From assembly GCA_964406575.1 (NCBI GenBank), contig CAYOSH010000012.1, forward strand, positions 1 to 64,000: 64,000 nt of DNA. The letters are read 5' to 3'. Made by a program: the position numbers and the translations under genes. Position 1 is the first letter of the stretch, and the number at the start of each line of letters is the position of its first letter. This DNA is from WTAW01 sp964406575. GTDB taxonomy: Bacteria; Acidobacteriota; Aminicenantia; Aminicenantales; Aminicenantaceae. Below are positions 9,197 to 17,743 of this stretch, piece by piece. The notes below the pieces were generated by a model that had not been told where the DNA came from, made no database searches, and saw only the letters and a list, made by a program, of their open reading frames with translations.

Positions 9197-9970
9197 TTAT
9201 TTCAAAATTTTGTCCATGATGTTCATGAACCTTTTATTGCTGATGGGATGGAAGGCCAGTAGTCTCCCATCATAGATCAAGCTGAAGATCGCGTATGGAG
9301 AGGGTGCGGTCTGAGCTTGCTCAGGGCTTTTCATCTCGATTATGCGTGCGCTGATCTTGTATCTCTCTTTGATCGTCTTTTTGATCTCCTTGATCGATTT
9401 GATGATATACGGACACTGGTCTGACCAGAGGATTGTCAGGCCCTTTTCATAGTTTTTCAATGTTTTATCCAAGTCGCGCTTGAATCTGGGTGAGGGGACA
9501 TCCCTCTTGAATTTTTTGACGACCAGGAAAAAATCGGGCGGGGATTTATCCACTTCCTTAAAACCATTATTCAAGAATATCTCTTTTCCCGCCATCCAAG
9601 CGCCCTGCCTTGTGACAACAGTTACACCATTCATGTGCGCCATTTTCGCATCCTTTGAACACACATCGATCATGCGCGAGGCATACCCTTTATCCCTGTA
9701 AGGTCTGTGAAAAATACACAGGCAGTGAATCATCATATATCCATGGGCATCTACAGCCCTCCAGCAAAATTCGCCTGGAGTGTATTCGATCATCCCGACC
9801 GCCCCTTTGTCTTCAGAAAACAAGATCTTGTACCTCATCCCCTCAGCAAGACGTTTCTTGAACCACTCCGCCTTGCGCCGGCATCCTTCATGCTGGATAT
9901 TTTTAGCCCCGCAGAATCCATATTCAAAAATATTCTCTGCATTCATATTATGAATTTCGGCTTGACTCAT
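9197..9970 (-). CDS. GNAT acetyltransferase with YoaP-like C-terminal domain
   Basis: A 257-residue cytoplasmic protein. Residues about 30-145 form a GNAT fold: the acetyl-CoA loop region reads CIFHRPYRDKGYASRMI, close to the R/Q-x-x-G-x-G/A signature, and NNGFKEV is the usual late strand. Residues about 165-257 match the small domain found in YoaP-type GNAT proteins, with the thioredoxin-like stretch ILWSDQCPYI. Substrate is unknown. The ribosome site (AAGGA, about ten bases ahead) supports ATG 9970. The gene is divergent from the VKOR fusion at 10161 and stands alone; a redox link to that neighbour is speculation. Confidence 0.75.
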   Translation of the reverse strand: MSQAEIHNMNAENIFEYGFCGAKNIQHEGCRRKAEWFKKRLAEGMRYKILFSEDKGAVGMIEYTPGEFCWRAVDAHGYMMIHCLCIFHRPYRDKGYASRMIDVCSKDAKMAHMNGVTVVTRQGAWMAGKEIFLNNGFKEVDKSPPDFFLVVKKFKRDVPSPRFKRDLDKTLKNYEKGLTILWSDQCPYIIKSIKEIKKTIKERYKISARIIEMKSPEQAQTAPSPYAIFSLIYDGRLLAFHPISNKRFMNIMDKILK

Positions 9971-10053
9971 GACTTGTCCTTCTTCTTTTTTGGGTCACAC
10001 AAAAAGTGAGTTTTTCAAATTATCATTTTGGTGTGGAAAATTCCAGTTTAAAA

Positions 10054-10082
10054 TTGACAATCGGACTCTCAACATATATATA
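10054..10082 (+). promoter_or_regulatory. Sigma-70-type promoter for the VKOR fusion gene
   Basis: TTGACA at 10054-10059, a 17-base spacer, then TATATA at 10077-10082. The start of transcription would be near 10089, leaving a 5' leader of about 70 bases before ATG 10161. The -35 box is a perfect match. Confidence 0.7.
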
Positions 10083-10160
10083 AGTTTGAGTTGATAAATG
10101 AATGTCTTGATCATCAGCTTTTTCAAGACATCCGCACACCATCATATTGAGGACAATTGA

Positions 10161-11402
10161 ATGAAAAAAAGTTTGACCTTAAACGGCCCGACATGGCCAA
10201 GAATTCTCAGTTTTATCTCCGGCATCGGGATGATAGCTGCCTCTGTGCTCACGATCCGTCATTTTTTCCTTGCGAACTACTCGACATCGATATTTGAGGG
10301 CTCATTCTGTGATATCAGTGCGTTTTTTAATTGCGACAGTTCTGCCTTCGCCTTGATCTCTCAGGTCGGTGGCGTGCCTCTCGGCTATTTTGGGCTAGTT
10401 GTAGGATTTCTTGTAGCTTTAGGCGCGCTTTATCCCTCAGAAAGCTTTGAAAGGACGAACACTTCTGTTGCGCTCATAAATTTAATGGGTGTAATAGGGC
10501 TGTTTTTTTACTCTGTGTTCATCTTACACAGCCTGTGCCTCCTGTGCACGGGATTTTATCTTTTCTCCATCTTGAGCTTTTTCCTTTTCTGGAGGTTCGG
10601 GATCGATCGGGATCAACCCAGTTTCGTGTCCAAATTCTTGAGGCCGTCCGTTAAGATGCTGGCCACATTTTTTGTGATGACTATAATCGGAGCGTATGGT
10701 TTTATTCTCTTCCACGATGCCAAAAAGGATGCCCAGGTCGGAGTCGCCATGAAAGTCGTGAAACAGTATTATGAACTTCCTGAAGTCTCCGCGCCCAGCT
10801 TTGTCTCGCCGTACATGACCGCACGATCCACGGAGAAATTTGAAGAGGCCCCCATCCAGGTTATCGAGTTCGCAGATTTTCTTTGCCCTGATTGCCTGTA
10901 TTTGACCCAACAGCTTGACCGCCTCAAGAGAGAATTTTCTGGAAAGATAAACATCGCGTTTCAGTTTTTTCCGTTGGATGCCCAATGCAATGATGTGGTC
11001 GACAAGAATTTGCATCCCGGAGCTTGTGAATTATCCATGATGGCGGCTTATGCTCCCGAAAAGTTCCTTCAGATCCACGATGAGATTTTTGCAAATTCAG
11101 CCTCCGCCAGAAATCCCACATGGAGGAGGGAACTCGCAAAAAAGTATCAAGTTGAAGATGCTATTTATGACGCGAGAACGCATGAGATCGTTCAACGCAT
11201 CATCGATACTGGCAGAGAGTATGAAAAGACATCGGATCGGTTTGCTCATGGCATTCGCTCAACACCCACCTTGATCCTGAACAACCGCATGATCATCGGC
11301 ACATTGCCTTATGAGCACCTGAGAGCAATCTTCCGTGCTCTAGTCGAAGAACATGAGGGCGGCAAAAAGTTTATTGAGAATTGGGTGCCGCTGCGAGAGT
11401 GA
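10161..11402 (+). CDS. VKOR-family oxidoreductase fused to DsbA-like thioredoxin domain
   Basis: A 413-residue inner-membrane protein for disulfide formation. Residues 15-185 hold the VKOR four- to five-helix bundle: loop cysteines C50 and C58 (SFCDISAFFNCD) and the quinone-proximal pair C126-LL-C129. After the last membrane helix (about 165-185) comes a periplasmic thioredoxin/DsbA-like domain (about 225-405) with active-site pair C242-PD-C245 in FADFLCPDCLY and a proline in the RSTPTLIL segment, the usual cis-Pro. The pathway would run from substrate thiols through the thioredoxin domain and the VKOR cysteines to quinone, replacing DsbA plus DsbB. GAGGA precedes ATG 10161. A good promoter lies upstream; the gene is a single unit. 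Confidence 0.92.
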   Translation: MKKSLTLNGPTWPRILSFISGIGMIAASVLTIRHFFLANYSTSIFEGSFCDISAFFNCDSSAFALISQVGGVPLGYFGLVVGFLVALGALYPSESFERTNTSVALINLMGVIGLFFYSVFILHSLCLLCTGFYLFSILSFFLFWRFGIDRDQPSFVSKFLRPSVKMLATFFVMTIIGAYGFILFHDAKKDAQVGVAMKVVKQYYELPEVSAPSFVSPYMTARSTEKFEEAPIQVIEFADFLCPDCLYLTQQLDRLKREFSGKINIAFQFFPLDAQCNDVVDKNLHPGACELSMMAAYAPEKFLQIHDEIFANSASARNPTWRRELAKKYQVEDAIYDARTHEIVQRIIDTGREYEKTSDRFAHGIRSTPTLILNNRMIIGTLPYEHLRAIFRALVEEHEGGKKFIENWVPLRE

Positions 11403-11417
11403 TTAGATCGGGGGTGA

Positions 11418-12518
11418 CTAAAGCCTTGTGTTTTTTGCGGTCTCGTAGAGCGTGAGTAGATTTTCTAGGGGGACGTCCGGTTGGATAGTGTTTGAAGGAG
11501 CGAGGATCAGGCCCCCATCTTGTCCACAGCAGGAAATTCGCTCTCTCACCTCAGATGCCACATCATCCGGAGTTCCGAAAGGGAGCGTCTGCTGGCAGGA
11601 AATTGTTCCGTGCAAACAGACCTCCGAGCCAAAGCGCCGCTTGATCTTTTCCACATCCATACTCTCCGGCTGGATAGGGGTGACGATATCGAAGCCGATC
11701 TCCACAATGTCTGCGAACACATCCTCCATATTGCCGTCACTGTGGAACATAAAAACGATGTTTTTCTCCCGGCGAACTTCTTCGAGCCAGGTTCGCAACC
11801 TGGGTTTGAAATGCGTCCGCCATGTTTGAGGTGAAAGCATCATGCTGTCTTGTTTGGCGATATCGCCCGCGAGCATGATCATATCCACACCATTCCGCGC
11901 GAGCTGTTTGGAGAGTTCGATGAGATGTTCGAGGGCTCTCTCGGCGAGCGCTTCCACTAAGCGTGGTTCGAGGCTCAGGTCCAGCATGTATTGCTCGAAT
12001 CCCCGAAGTTCCCACGATAATTTGAAGATATTCTTCATCTCAGCAACCGTGGTGTAATTATCTTTCCATCGATCGGTATCAGAGCGCAGGTCGATATAGC
12101 GCTCTGGAGCTGAAACATCAGGAAACAGGTATTTTTTAACTTCTTCTATACTGGCCTTGGCAAGGGGATGATAGCTGTAGTGCCAGTATAAACCCGTGGA
12201 ATTTGGAACGCGACAGATACCGTATTCATCCTCGAGCCATCCGTTTTCCCTCTGGATGACGAGGTTTTTTCGTCCCACTCCGATATCAAGAATGGCATAT
12301 GGCGATGGGATCGCTAGTGCTTTGAAATCAGGTCCCGGCTCTGGAGATGTGTAGCGGATGTCCAAACCGAGCTTCTCCCTGATCAGTTCGGTATCTTTGG
12401 TTCCAAAGTGGTCTGCCAGTTTTGCCCAGATATCTTCACGAAAATCACCATCGAGAGGTATCCGGTCAGGTTTCCTCAGGCGGATTGAATCGAGGACCCG
12501 CTCTTTTGAAGTCATCAT
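11418..12518 (-). CDS. Uroporphyrinogen decarboxylase-family protein (not HemE)
   Basis: A 366-residue protein with the URO-D fold. The opening SKERVLDSIRLRKPDRIPLD and the late segments FHSDGNMEDVFADIVEIGFD and LHGTISCQQTLPFGTPDDV are characteristic. It lacks the N-terminal Arg-rich porphyrinogen motif expected of HemE and is closer to the large set of URO-D relatives such as corrinoid methyltransferases MtaA/CmuA and uncharacterised catabolic members. The His in FHSDG and the Cys of SCQQT are positions that could bind metal in the methyltransferase group, but the identity of the substrate is open. Two ATG codons (12518, 12515) are equally possible. It stands alone, tail to tail with the VKOR gene. 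Confidence 0.75.
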   Translation of the reverse strand: MMTSKERVLDSIRLRKPDRIPLDGDFREDIWAKLADHFGTKDTELIREKLGLDIRYTSPEPGPDFKALAIPSPYAILDIGVGRKNLVIQRENGWLEDEYGICRVPNSTGLYWHYSYHPLAKASIEEVKKYLFPDVSAPERYIDLRSDTDRWKDNYTTVAEMKNIFKLSWELRGFEQYMLDLSLEPRLVEALAERALEHLIELSKQLARNGVDMIMLAGDIAKQDSMMLSPQTWRTHFKPRLRTWLEEVRREKNIVFMFHSDGNMEDVFADIVEIGFDIVTPIQPESMDVEKIKRRFGSEVCLHGTISCQQTLPFGTPDDVASEVRERISCCGQDGGLILAPSNTIQPDVPLENLLTLYETAKNTRL

Positions 12519-12610
12519 GAATCTTTTTTAGTGGTCGATAATAGCACAGTAAATCAGAGAGAGCAATGATCGGACTTTATGAGGATTTTCATCGTGCAGG
12601 AGTCAATGTC

Positions 12611-13348
12611 TCATATCAATGAGCGCCAAATCAAAACTGAGCCCATACAGATCAAGGCAATATTCACATAACGCTCGAAGTTTTTCTGTGACATGGATCT
12701 GTGAGCTCTCCCTCCAGCATAAATCGCCAAAAAAACGGCTGGAAGGGAAAAAATATAGAACTTAAGGACCTGGGAGGTCCAAAGTCCTGATAGTCCATGC
12801 CCTAGAAGGATCAGAAATCCTGTGGGCAATAAGTAGCTCTGCAGAGTGGCTCGAAAATGATCGGGGGCCCATCTTCGCAGTGTTCCATAAATAACGATCG
12901 GGGGGCCGTTTGTGTTGTAAGCGCCACCCAGTAAACCTGCCAGGAATCCAAACAAAAAGCTGAGTCCCAAACTCCCGCGGAGTTCTTTGAAGTGCGGCCT
13001 CACTAGATTATAGAGACCATACAGGACCAAAATCGATCCTAGCAAGATTTTCATATAATCTTCATTGATTCCTTTGAGCAAGACCAGACCAACCGGGATC
13101 CCAACAAATGAGGAGAGGACAAGACGAATAGTGGCTTTGCGGTCAGCGATCTTCCAGTTTTTTGCAAGTATCGTGATGGCAATCGTGGTCGCCACAAGAG
13201 CCACTGTGGGAGTTGCTGTTTTTAGTCCTACGACCATTGTCATGAGGGGCATGGCGACAAGGGCGTCCCCAAAGCCTAAAGAAGAGCGGACGAATGTCGA
13301 GATGAAGAGTATGACCAAAACGCAAATCAGGATTGCAGGCGAAAACAT
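12611..13348 (-). CDS. TSUP (TauE/SafE) family membrane transporter
   Basis: A 245-residue inner-membrane protein with about eight hydrophobic segments. Two related halves each start with a glycine/alanine-rich segment: FVRSSLGFGDALVAMPLM near the N-terminus and FGFLAGLLGGAYNTNGPPIVIY in the middle. These are the signature repeats of TSUP proteins, which move sulfite, sulfoacetate, taurine or other organosulfur and carboxylate anions out of or into the cell. Substrate cannot be read from the sequence. It is divergent from the radical SAM gene and just upstream of the URO-D-like gene on the same strand (92-base gap), so the two may share a transcript. Confidence 0.85.
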   Translation of the reverse strand: MFSPAILICVLVILFISTFVRSSLGFGDALVAMPLMTMVVGLKTATPTVALVATTIAITILAKNWKIADRKATIRLVLSSFVGIPVGLVLLKGINEDYMKILLGSILVLYGLYNLVRPHFKELRGSLGLSFLFGFLAGLLGGAYNTNGPPIVIYGTLRRWAPDHFRATLQSYLLPTGFLILLGHGLSGLWTSQVLKFYIFSLPAVFLAIYAGGRAHRSMSQKNFERYVNIALICMGSVLIWRSLI

Positions 13349-13546
13349 TCCAGTTTCTCTTTCTTACTTGAAGAGACATATTTATCAGAACGAATGCACT
13401 CTGGCAACTCCTGTTTTAACTCAAGAGCAACGCCAAATCCTGAATGGAATGGAACCTTAAAAGTTTTAGGGAATGATTCGAAGAGTCCTTTAGGTCATCC
13501 TCTAGCATTTTTCTCTTACAAATTCATCAATGACTGTGGTATTGTT

Positions 13547-14836
13547 ATGGGGAAGCGCAGATCCATGGCCGTTCGAAAGGTAATTCACCCCAGGTTTGGT
13601 GATCTGTCCTGTCCACAAGCCGTCCAGATGGCCCCTGGAAAGAGTCCTTCCCGAGATCGGTATGATGAAGACGGACGACTTCTAATCCACCTGACCGTCA
13701 CCGGGCGTTGTTATGCGCAGTGTCAGGGATGCATCAACAGTGCGATAACCTTCGGTTGTGATGATGCTCGGGACACAGTCATCACCTTTGAGGAAACCGA
13801 ACCGGAGAGGGATACGCTTCTTGTCCGGCGATTGGCCGAGTTTCATCCCGGAAGCATCATCACCGTATGTTTTTATGGAGGGGAGCCTTTTCTGGCCACC
13901 GATAAGATGGTGGGTGTGTGGCAACGGCTCAGAGAGAGCTCCGAAGCGGAAAGATTCCAGTTTTTAGTCTACACCAATGGGGAGAAGATCGAGGAGACAT
14001 ATAACATCTACTCAAGCTTTTTAAAGGATATCTGGGCCTATTCGGTCTCTATCGACGGTGATGAGGAGCAACATGACAGGATTCGAAAAGGCACCAGACT
14101 GAAAAACATCATCCGCAATCTTCGTTTTCTGTCCTCCTTTTACGAAGGGAATGTACTGTTCTGGTCGACGATCCGGGAAGAACAATCCCTGTTGAAGTGT
14201 TTCGAGGAATTTATGCGGCTCTACCGTCAGGGACTTGTCAATCACTTTTTTTGGCATTGGGCAGAAGCGCAAGGTCCGTTTGTAGACCTGGAGATCTTTG
14301 CTGCACGGTATGGCGACGATCTTGAAGCCATATTAGATGTTTATCTCAGCGAATTGATCGAAGGCAGGCTCATTCCGATCACTCATATCAACGAATTGAT
14401 TTTATACCTGTTGACTGGAAAAGAAAGAGGACACACCGCGTGCGGTGTTGAATTGGCTGAGAATTATGATATTGTCTCAGGAAAAGTCTATCCGTGTGCA
14501 GACCTCCCTGTGGATTCTTCCATAGGCCAGCTTGACAGAGGGCGTCGACTTGAACTCAATGAGTTTGCACTGCAGAGCCTTGTGGCGTATCGGTCCGAGC
14601 TGGGCTGTATGGATTGTGGTGTCTATCCCTATTGTGGGGGGAGATGTCCGGTTCAAGCACTCGCCGGGTCTGCGGAAAGAACCCGCCAGATCTGTCAGCT
14701 CATGCGGCTGCATGTGGGTATCGTTCAGGAGCGTATCACACATATCCAAGAGGCTTTGGAAAAGCACGATATCTCGCTTCAAAATGTGTATGACCGCTCC
14801 GCATTCCTTGCCAAATACACGGATGTTGTCCCCTAA
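13547..14836 (+). CDS. Radical SAM/SPASM-domain protein
   Basis: From ATG 13547 the protein is 429 residues. The radical SAM cluster motif is C55-x3-C59-xx-C62 (GRCYAQCQGC), followed by glycine motif FYGGEPFL. The C-terminal part has SPASM-type auxiliary cluster cysteines: TACGVE, VYPCADL and MDCGVYPYCGGRCP. Such proteins modify ribosomal peptides, mature quinohaemoprotein amine dehydrogenase or activate sulfatases by formylglycine formation. No peptide precursor or sulfatase is seen nearby. The frame extends upstream to 13394 without a good ribosome site; ATG 13565 is also possible. An unusual pre-domain of about 50 residues, rich in Pro and Arg, precedes the cluster. The 146 bases to the dehydrogenase gene contain a separate promoter. 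Confidence 0.82.
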   Translation: MGKRRSMAVRKVIHPRFGDLSCPQAVQMAPGKSPSRDRYDEDGRLLIHLTVTGRCYAQCQGCINSAITFGCDDARDTVITFEETEPERDTLLVRRLAEFHPGSIITVCFYGGEPFLATDKMVGVWQRLRESSEAERFQFLVYTNGEKIEETYNIYSSFLKDIWAYSVSIDGDEEQHDRIRKGTRLKNIIRNLRFLSSFYEGNVLFWSTIREEQSLLKCFEEFMRLYRQGLVNHFFWHWAEAQGPFVDLEIFAARYGDDLEAILDVYLSELIEGRLIPITHINELILYLLTGKERGHTACGVELAENYDIVSGKVYPCADLPVDSSIGQLDRGRRLELNEFALQSLVAYRSELGCMDCGVYPYCGGRCPVQALAGSAERTRQICQLMRLHVGIVQERITHIQEALEKHDISLQNVYDRSAFLAKYTDVVP

Positions 14837-14894
14837 TTCCATGGCGTTATGGTGAACTCCTTTGTCTTAGTGATATGCGCTTTCTGGATCTGTG

Positions 14895-14923
14895 TTGACG
14901 ATAAACGGATTTTTAGACATAAT
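14895..14923 (+). promoter_or_regulatory. Sigma-70-type promoter of the dehydrogenase-aldolase operon
   Basis: TTGACG at 14895-14900, 17-base spacer, CATAAT at 14918-14923. Five of six consensus bases match in each box. Transcription would start near 14930 and give a leader of about 70 bases before ATG 14999. Confidence 0.7.
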
Positions 14924-14998
14924 ACTTAATCTTATAAGATATGGTGAGTATCGACATTTGGATGAATAGTCCAAAATCATTCATTGAGAGACAACCGA

Positions 14999-16027
14999 AT
15001 GCGCGTAGCGATGTATTACAACAATAGTGACATCCGGATAGAGGAGAAGCCCGTTCCCCGGATAGGAGCTGGTGAGGTCCTGATGAGGGTCGAAGCGAGT
15101 GGAATCTGTGGCAGCGATGTTTTGGAATGGTATCGCGTCAAAAAGGCCCCTCTCGTTTTGGGCCATGAAGTTGCGGGACAGGTTGTCGAGGTCGGGCCGG
15201 GTGTAAAAAAATTCAAAGCTGGGGACCGTATTGTGGCTGCTCACCACGTCCCTTGCAACACCTGCTTATACTGTCTTTCCGGCCATCAAACAGTCTGTGA
15301 TACCCTCCGGAGCACCAATTTTGACCCGGGAGGATTCTCGGAGTACTTGAGACTCCCCGAGATTAATGTCGATAGGGGAGTCCACATCATCCCTGAAGAG
15401 ATATCCTACGAAGAGGCGACATTCCATGAGCCGCTGGGGTGTGTGATCCGCGCTCAAAGGATCGCTCGCCTCTCAGCCGGACAGTGTGTTTGTGTTCTGG
15501 GCTGTGGAATTGCGGGACTACTCGTCGTACATCTTGCACGATTCATTGGAGCTGGGAAGATATTGGCGATCGACATCGTTCCCTACAGGCTTGATGCTGC
15601 AAAAAAATTCGGCGCAGACAAAGCCATCCTCCCCAGTGATGATGTGACATCTTATCTCCGCCAAATCAACGGCGGAAGACTGGCGGATTGCGTGTTCGTA
15701 TGCACGGGTGCCGAGAGTGCCCAGACCCAGGCCCTAGATTATGTTGAACGGGGTGGAACCGTTCTCTTTTTCGCTCCGACTGGCCCGGATGTGCGCATTC
15801 CGGTTTCTATCAATGACATCTTTTTCAAGAACGATATCACATTGACCACATCCTATGGGGCAGCCCCTTATGACTCATGGCTCGCTCTCGAGCTCATCCG
15901 CTCTCCCCTGATGAGAGTGAATGATATGATTACCCACAGATTTCCTCTTGCCGAGACTCAAAAAGGTTTCCAGGTCGTTGCCAAAGCAGGGGATTCATTG
16001 AAGGTGAATATCGCGCCCCAAGAGTGA
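14999..16027 (+). CDS. Zinc-dependent medium-chain alcohol/polyol dehydrogenase
   Basis: A 342-residue MDR enzyme. Catalytic zinc ligands are C37 (SGICGSDV) and H56-E57 (GHEVAGQV). The structural zinc site has C86, C89, C92 and C100 (PCNTCLYCLSGHQTVC). The Rossmann motif GCGIAGLL follows at about residue 165, and an acidic residue after the second strand (AIDIV) favours NAD+. It resembles sorbitol, threonine and related polyol dehydrogenases. ATG 14999 is preferred over a TTG at 14984 on codon grounds and the GAGAG eight bases ahead. The aldolase gene follows after 30 bases; together they suggest oxidation of a polyol or sugar to a keto compound followed by carbon-carbon cleavage or formation. 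Confidence 0.88.
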   Translation: MRVAMYYNNSDIRIEEKPVPRIGAGEVLMRVEASGICGSDVLEWYRVKKAPLVLGHEVAGQVVEVGPGVKKFKAGDRIVAAHHVPCNTCLYCLSGHQTVCDTLRSTNFDPGGFSEYLRLPEINVDRGVHIIPEEISYEEATFHEPLGCVIRAQRIARLSAGQCVCVLGCGIAGLLVVHLARFIGAGKILAIDIVPYRLDAAKKFGADKAILPSDDVTSYLRQINGGRLADCVFVCTGAESAQTQALDYVERGGTVLFFAPTGPDVRIPVSINDIFFKNDITLTTSYGAAPYDSWLALELIRSPLMRVNDMITHRFPLAETQKGFQVVAKAGDSLKVNIAPQE

Positions 16028-16057
16028 TCAAATCTAAGATCAGAAAGGAGAATGCCT

Positions 16058-16843
16058 ATGGATTGGGGAAAGAAGAACCGTCTCTCTCGAATCATCAAAC
16101 CCGAGACCGATCGAACGGTCATGCTTGCCGTAGACCACGGTTATTTTCTGGGGCCCACGTCCAAGCTGGAAAAACCTGAAAACACAATCAATCCGCTTTT
16201 GCCCTATGCCGATGCGCTCATGTTGACCAGGGGAGTGCTGAGAAATTGTGTGAGTCCCGAGACATCGGTTCCCGTCGTTCTCAGAGTCTCCGGGGGGTCC
16301 AGCATCATCGGACAAGACCTCTCTAACGAGGGCATCACCACGTCCATGGAGGATGCGGTCCGGTTGAATGTTTCGGCTGTGGCCCTCTCCATTTTTGTGG
16401 GTTCGGAGTTTGAACAGCAGACCCTCATGAACTTGGCTGTTCTCGTCGATATGGCTGAAGAGTATGGGATCCCTGTGCTTGCTGTCACTGCTGTTGGCAA
16501 AGAATTGGGAAAAAGGGATGAGCGCTTTCTCTCCCTTTCCTGCCGGATCGCTGCAGAGCTGGGTGCGAGTTTTGTGAAGACGTATTACTGTGATGATTTC
16601 GATAAAGTGGTGGGAAGCTGTCCGGTTCCTATTGTCATTGCAGGGGGGCCCAAGCTCGAAACGGAACTCGATGCGTTCAAGCTCGCTCACAGTGCTATCC
16701 AACAGGGAGCTACAGGCGTGGACTTTGGCAGGAACATCTGGCAGAATCCTCACCCCATCGGTATGATCAAGGCCATTCGAGCTATCGTCCATAAGAACGC
16801 TTCCCCGGAAGATGCACAGGCGATATATGACGAAAATAAATGA
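16058..16843 (+). CDS. Class I aldolase/thiolase of DeoC/LacD (DhnA) family, LsrF-like
   Basis: A 261-residue TIM barrel. The opening MDWGKKNRLSRI, then TVMLAVDHGYF and GPTS, closely follow E. coli LsrF, the 3-hydroxy-5-phosphonooxypentane-2,4-dione thiolase of autoinducer-2 breakdown, as I remember that sequence. The Schiff-base lysine is K174 in SFVKTYYCDD, and the phosphate-binding end PIVIAGG plus GATGVDFGRNIWQ is conserved. No lsr transporter, kinase or LsrG is present, so AI-2 processing is not supported by context; the same fold includes ADH synthase of archaeal aromatic biosynthesis and fructose-bisphosphate aldolases. ATG 16058 has AGGAG seven bases ahead; ATG 16052 is too close to it. 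Confidence 0.82.
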   Translation: MDWGKKNRLSRIIKPETDRTVMLAVDHGYFLGPTSKLEKPENTINPLLPYADALMLTRGVLRNCVSPETSVPVVLRVSGGSSIIGQDLSNEGITTSMEDAVRLNVSAVALSIFVGSEFEQQTLMNLAVLVDMAEEYGIPVLAVTAVGKELGKRDERFLSLSCRIAAELGASFVKTYYCDDFDKVVGSCPVPIVIAGGPKLETELDAFKLAHSAIQQGATGVDFGRNIWQNPHPIGMIKAIRAIVHKNASPEDAQAIYDENK

Positions 16844-16873
16844 CCTGCTGAAACATTCCGTTAAGGAGGGAGG

Positions 16874-17698
16874 ATGAAGATCGCACTTGTCCAACAGCAT
16901 GCCACCACAGATCGGGAAGACAATATGCGCAGAGGTCTTGAAGCGTTCAGGACAGCCGCCGAATCCGGGGCCAAGCTTATCGTCTTTGCGGAACTGGCCT
17001 TCTATCGCTTTCTCCCGCAGAATCGGGCCACTCCGGAAGACCTGCTAAGGGCAGAGCCCATTCCTGGCCCGACAACAGAGAAATTTGCCCAGCTCGCCAA
17101 AAAATATGGTGTCGTCGCTGTTTTGAACACGTTCGAATCGGACGGCGAAAGAACATATGATGCCTCCCCGGTTATCGACGCGGATGGCACTCTGCTCGGT
17201 GTCACCCGGATGGTCCACATCATGGATGGGTTGGGCTTTTATGAGAAAGGATACTATACGCCCGGAGACAACTTGAGGTTTGTCTACAAGACAAAAATCG
17301 GACGAGTGGGTGTGGCCATCTGTTATGACCGGCATTACCCTGAATACATGAGGAATTTGTCACTCCAAGGAGCCGAATTGGTCGTCGTGCCCCAAGCTGG
17401 TGCAAAGGGGGAGTGGCCCGAAGGAATCTTTGAGGCAGAACTTCAGGTGGCCGCATTCCAGAATGGCTACTTTGCTGCTCTCGTCAACAGGGTAGGGAAG
17501 GAAGAAAATCTCCATTTTTCAGGGGAGTCTTATGTTGTGGACCCCTTCGGGAAAGTGATCGCTCGAGCTCCTCAAGACCAAGACCATATCCTCTATGCCG
17601 ATTGTAATCCGGATCAAATTTTGAATTGTCCGGCCAAGAAGTATTTTCTCAGGGACAGGCGTCCTGATTTCTACAGAAAGCTGGATCTTGGCGAGTAA
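16874..17698 (+). CDS. Nitrilase-superfamily amidohydrolase with altered catalytic triad
   Basis: A 274-residue carbon-nitrogen hydrolase fold. The nucleophile C150 (VGVAICYDRHYPE) and the general base E40 (VFAELAF) are present. The catalytic lysine, normally in a YRK-x-H-I-P-D type segment, is replaced: here it reads TRMVHIMDG, with Met at residue 113. The rest resembles N-carbamoylputrescine amidase and beta-ureidopropionase (FYEKGYYTPGD, LVVVPQAGA, NRVGKEE). Loss of the lysine would weaken or change catalysis; this may mark a distinct subfamily. GGAGG lies about five bases before ATG 16874. It is third in the operon with the dehydrogenase and aldolase, so its partner substrate may be an amide or N-carbamoyl form of the same metabolite. 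Confidence 0.82.
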   Translation: MKIALVQQHATTDREDNMRRGLEAFRTAAESGAKLIVFAELAFYRFLPQNRATPEDLLRAEPIPGPTTEKFAQLAKKYGVVAVLNTFESDGERTYDASPVIDADGTLLGVTRMVHIMDGLGFYEKGYYTPGDNLRFVYKTKIGRVGVAICYDRHYPEYMRNLSLQGAELVVVPQAGAKGEWPEGIFEAELQVAAFQNGYFAALVNRVGKEENLHFSGESYVVDPFGKVIARAPQDQDHILYADCNPDQILNCPAKKYFLRDRRPDFYRKLDLGE

Positions 17699-17743
17699 TA
17701 TCAGAAGGTATTTGGGAAGATCTTTTTAGGTTGAAGGAAGAAT

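Noticed and set aside
9191..9262. Good AGGAG plus GTG start on the plus strand
   Set aside because: It opens only 23 codons and lies opposite the end of the GNAT gene, so the site is probably fortuitous.
16058..16843. Autoinducer-2 degradation operon
   Set aside because: Only the aldolase resembles Lsr proteins; no LsrK, LsrG, LsrR or transporter genes are present.
16040..16900. Minus-strand frame of 286 codons opposite the aldolase gene
   Set aside because: The plus strand encodes a recognisable LsrF-like aldolase over the same span; the antisense frame has shadow composition.
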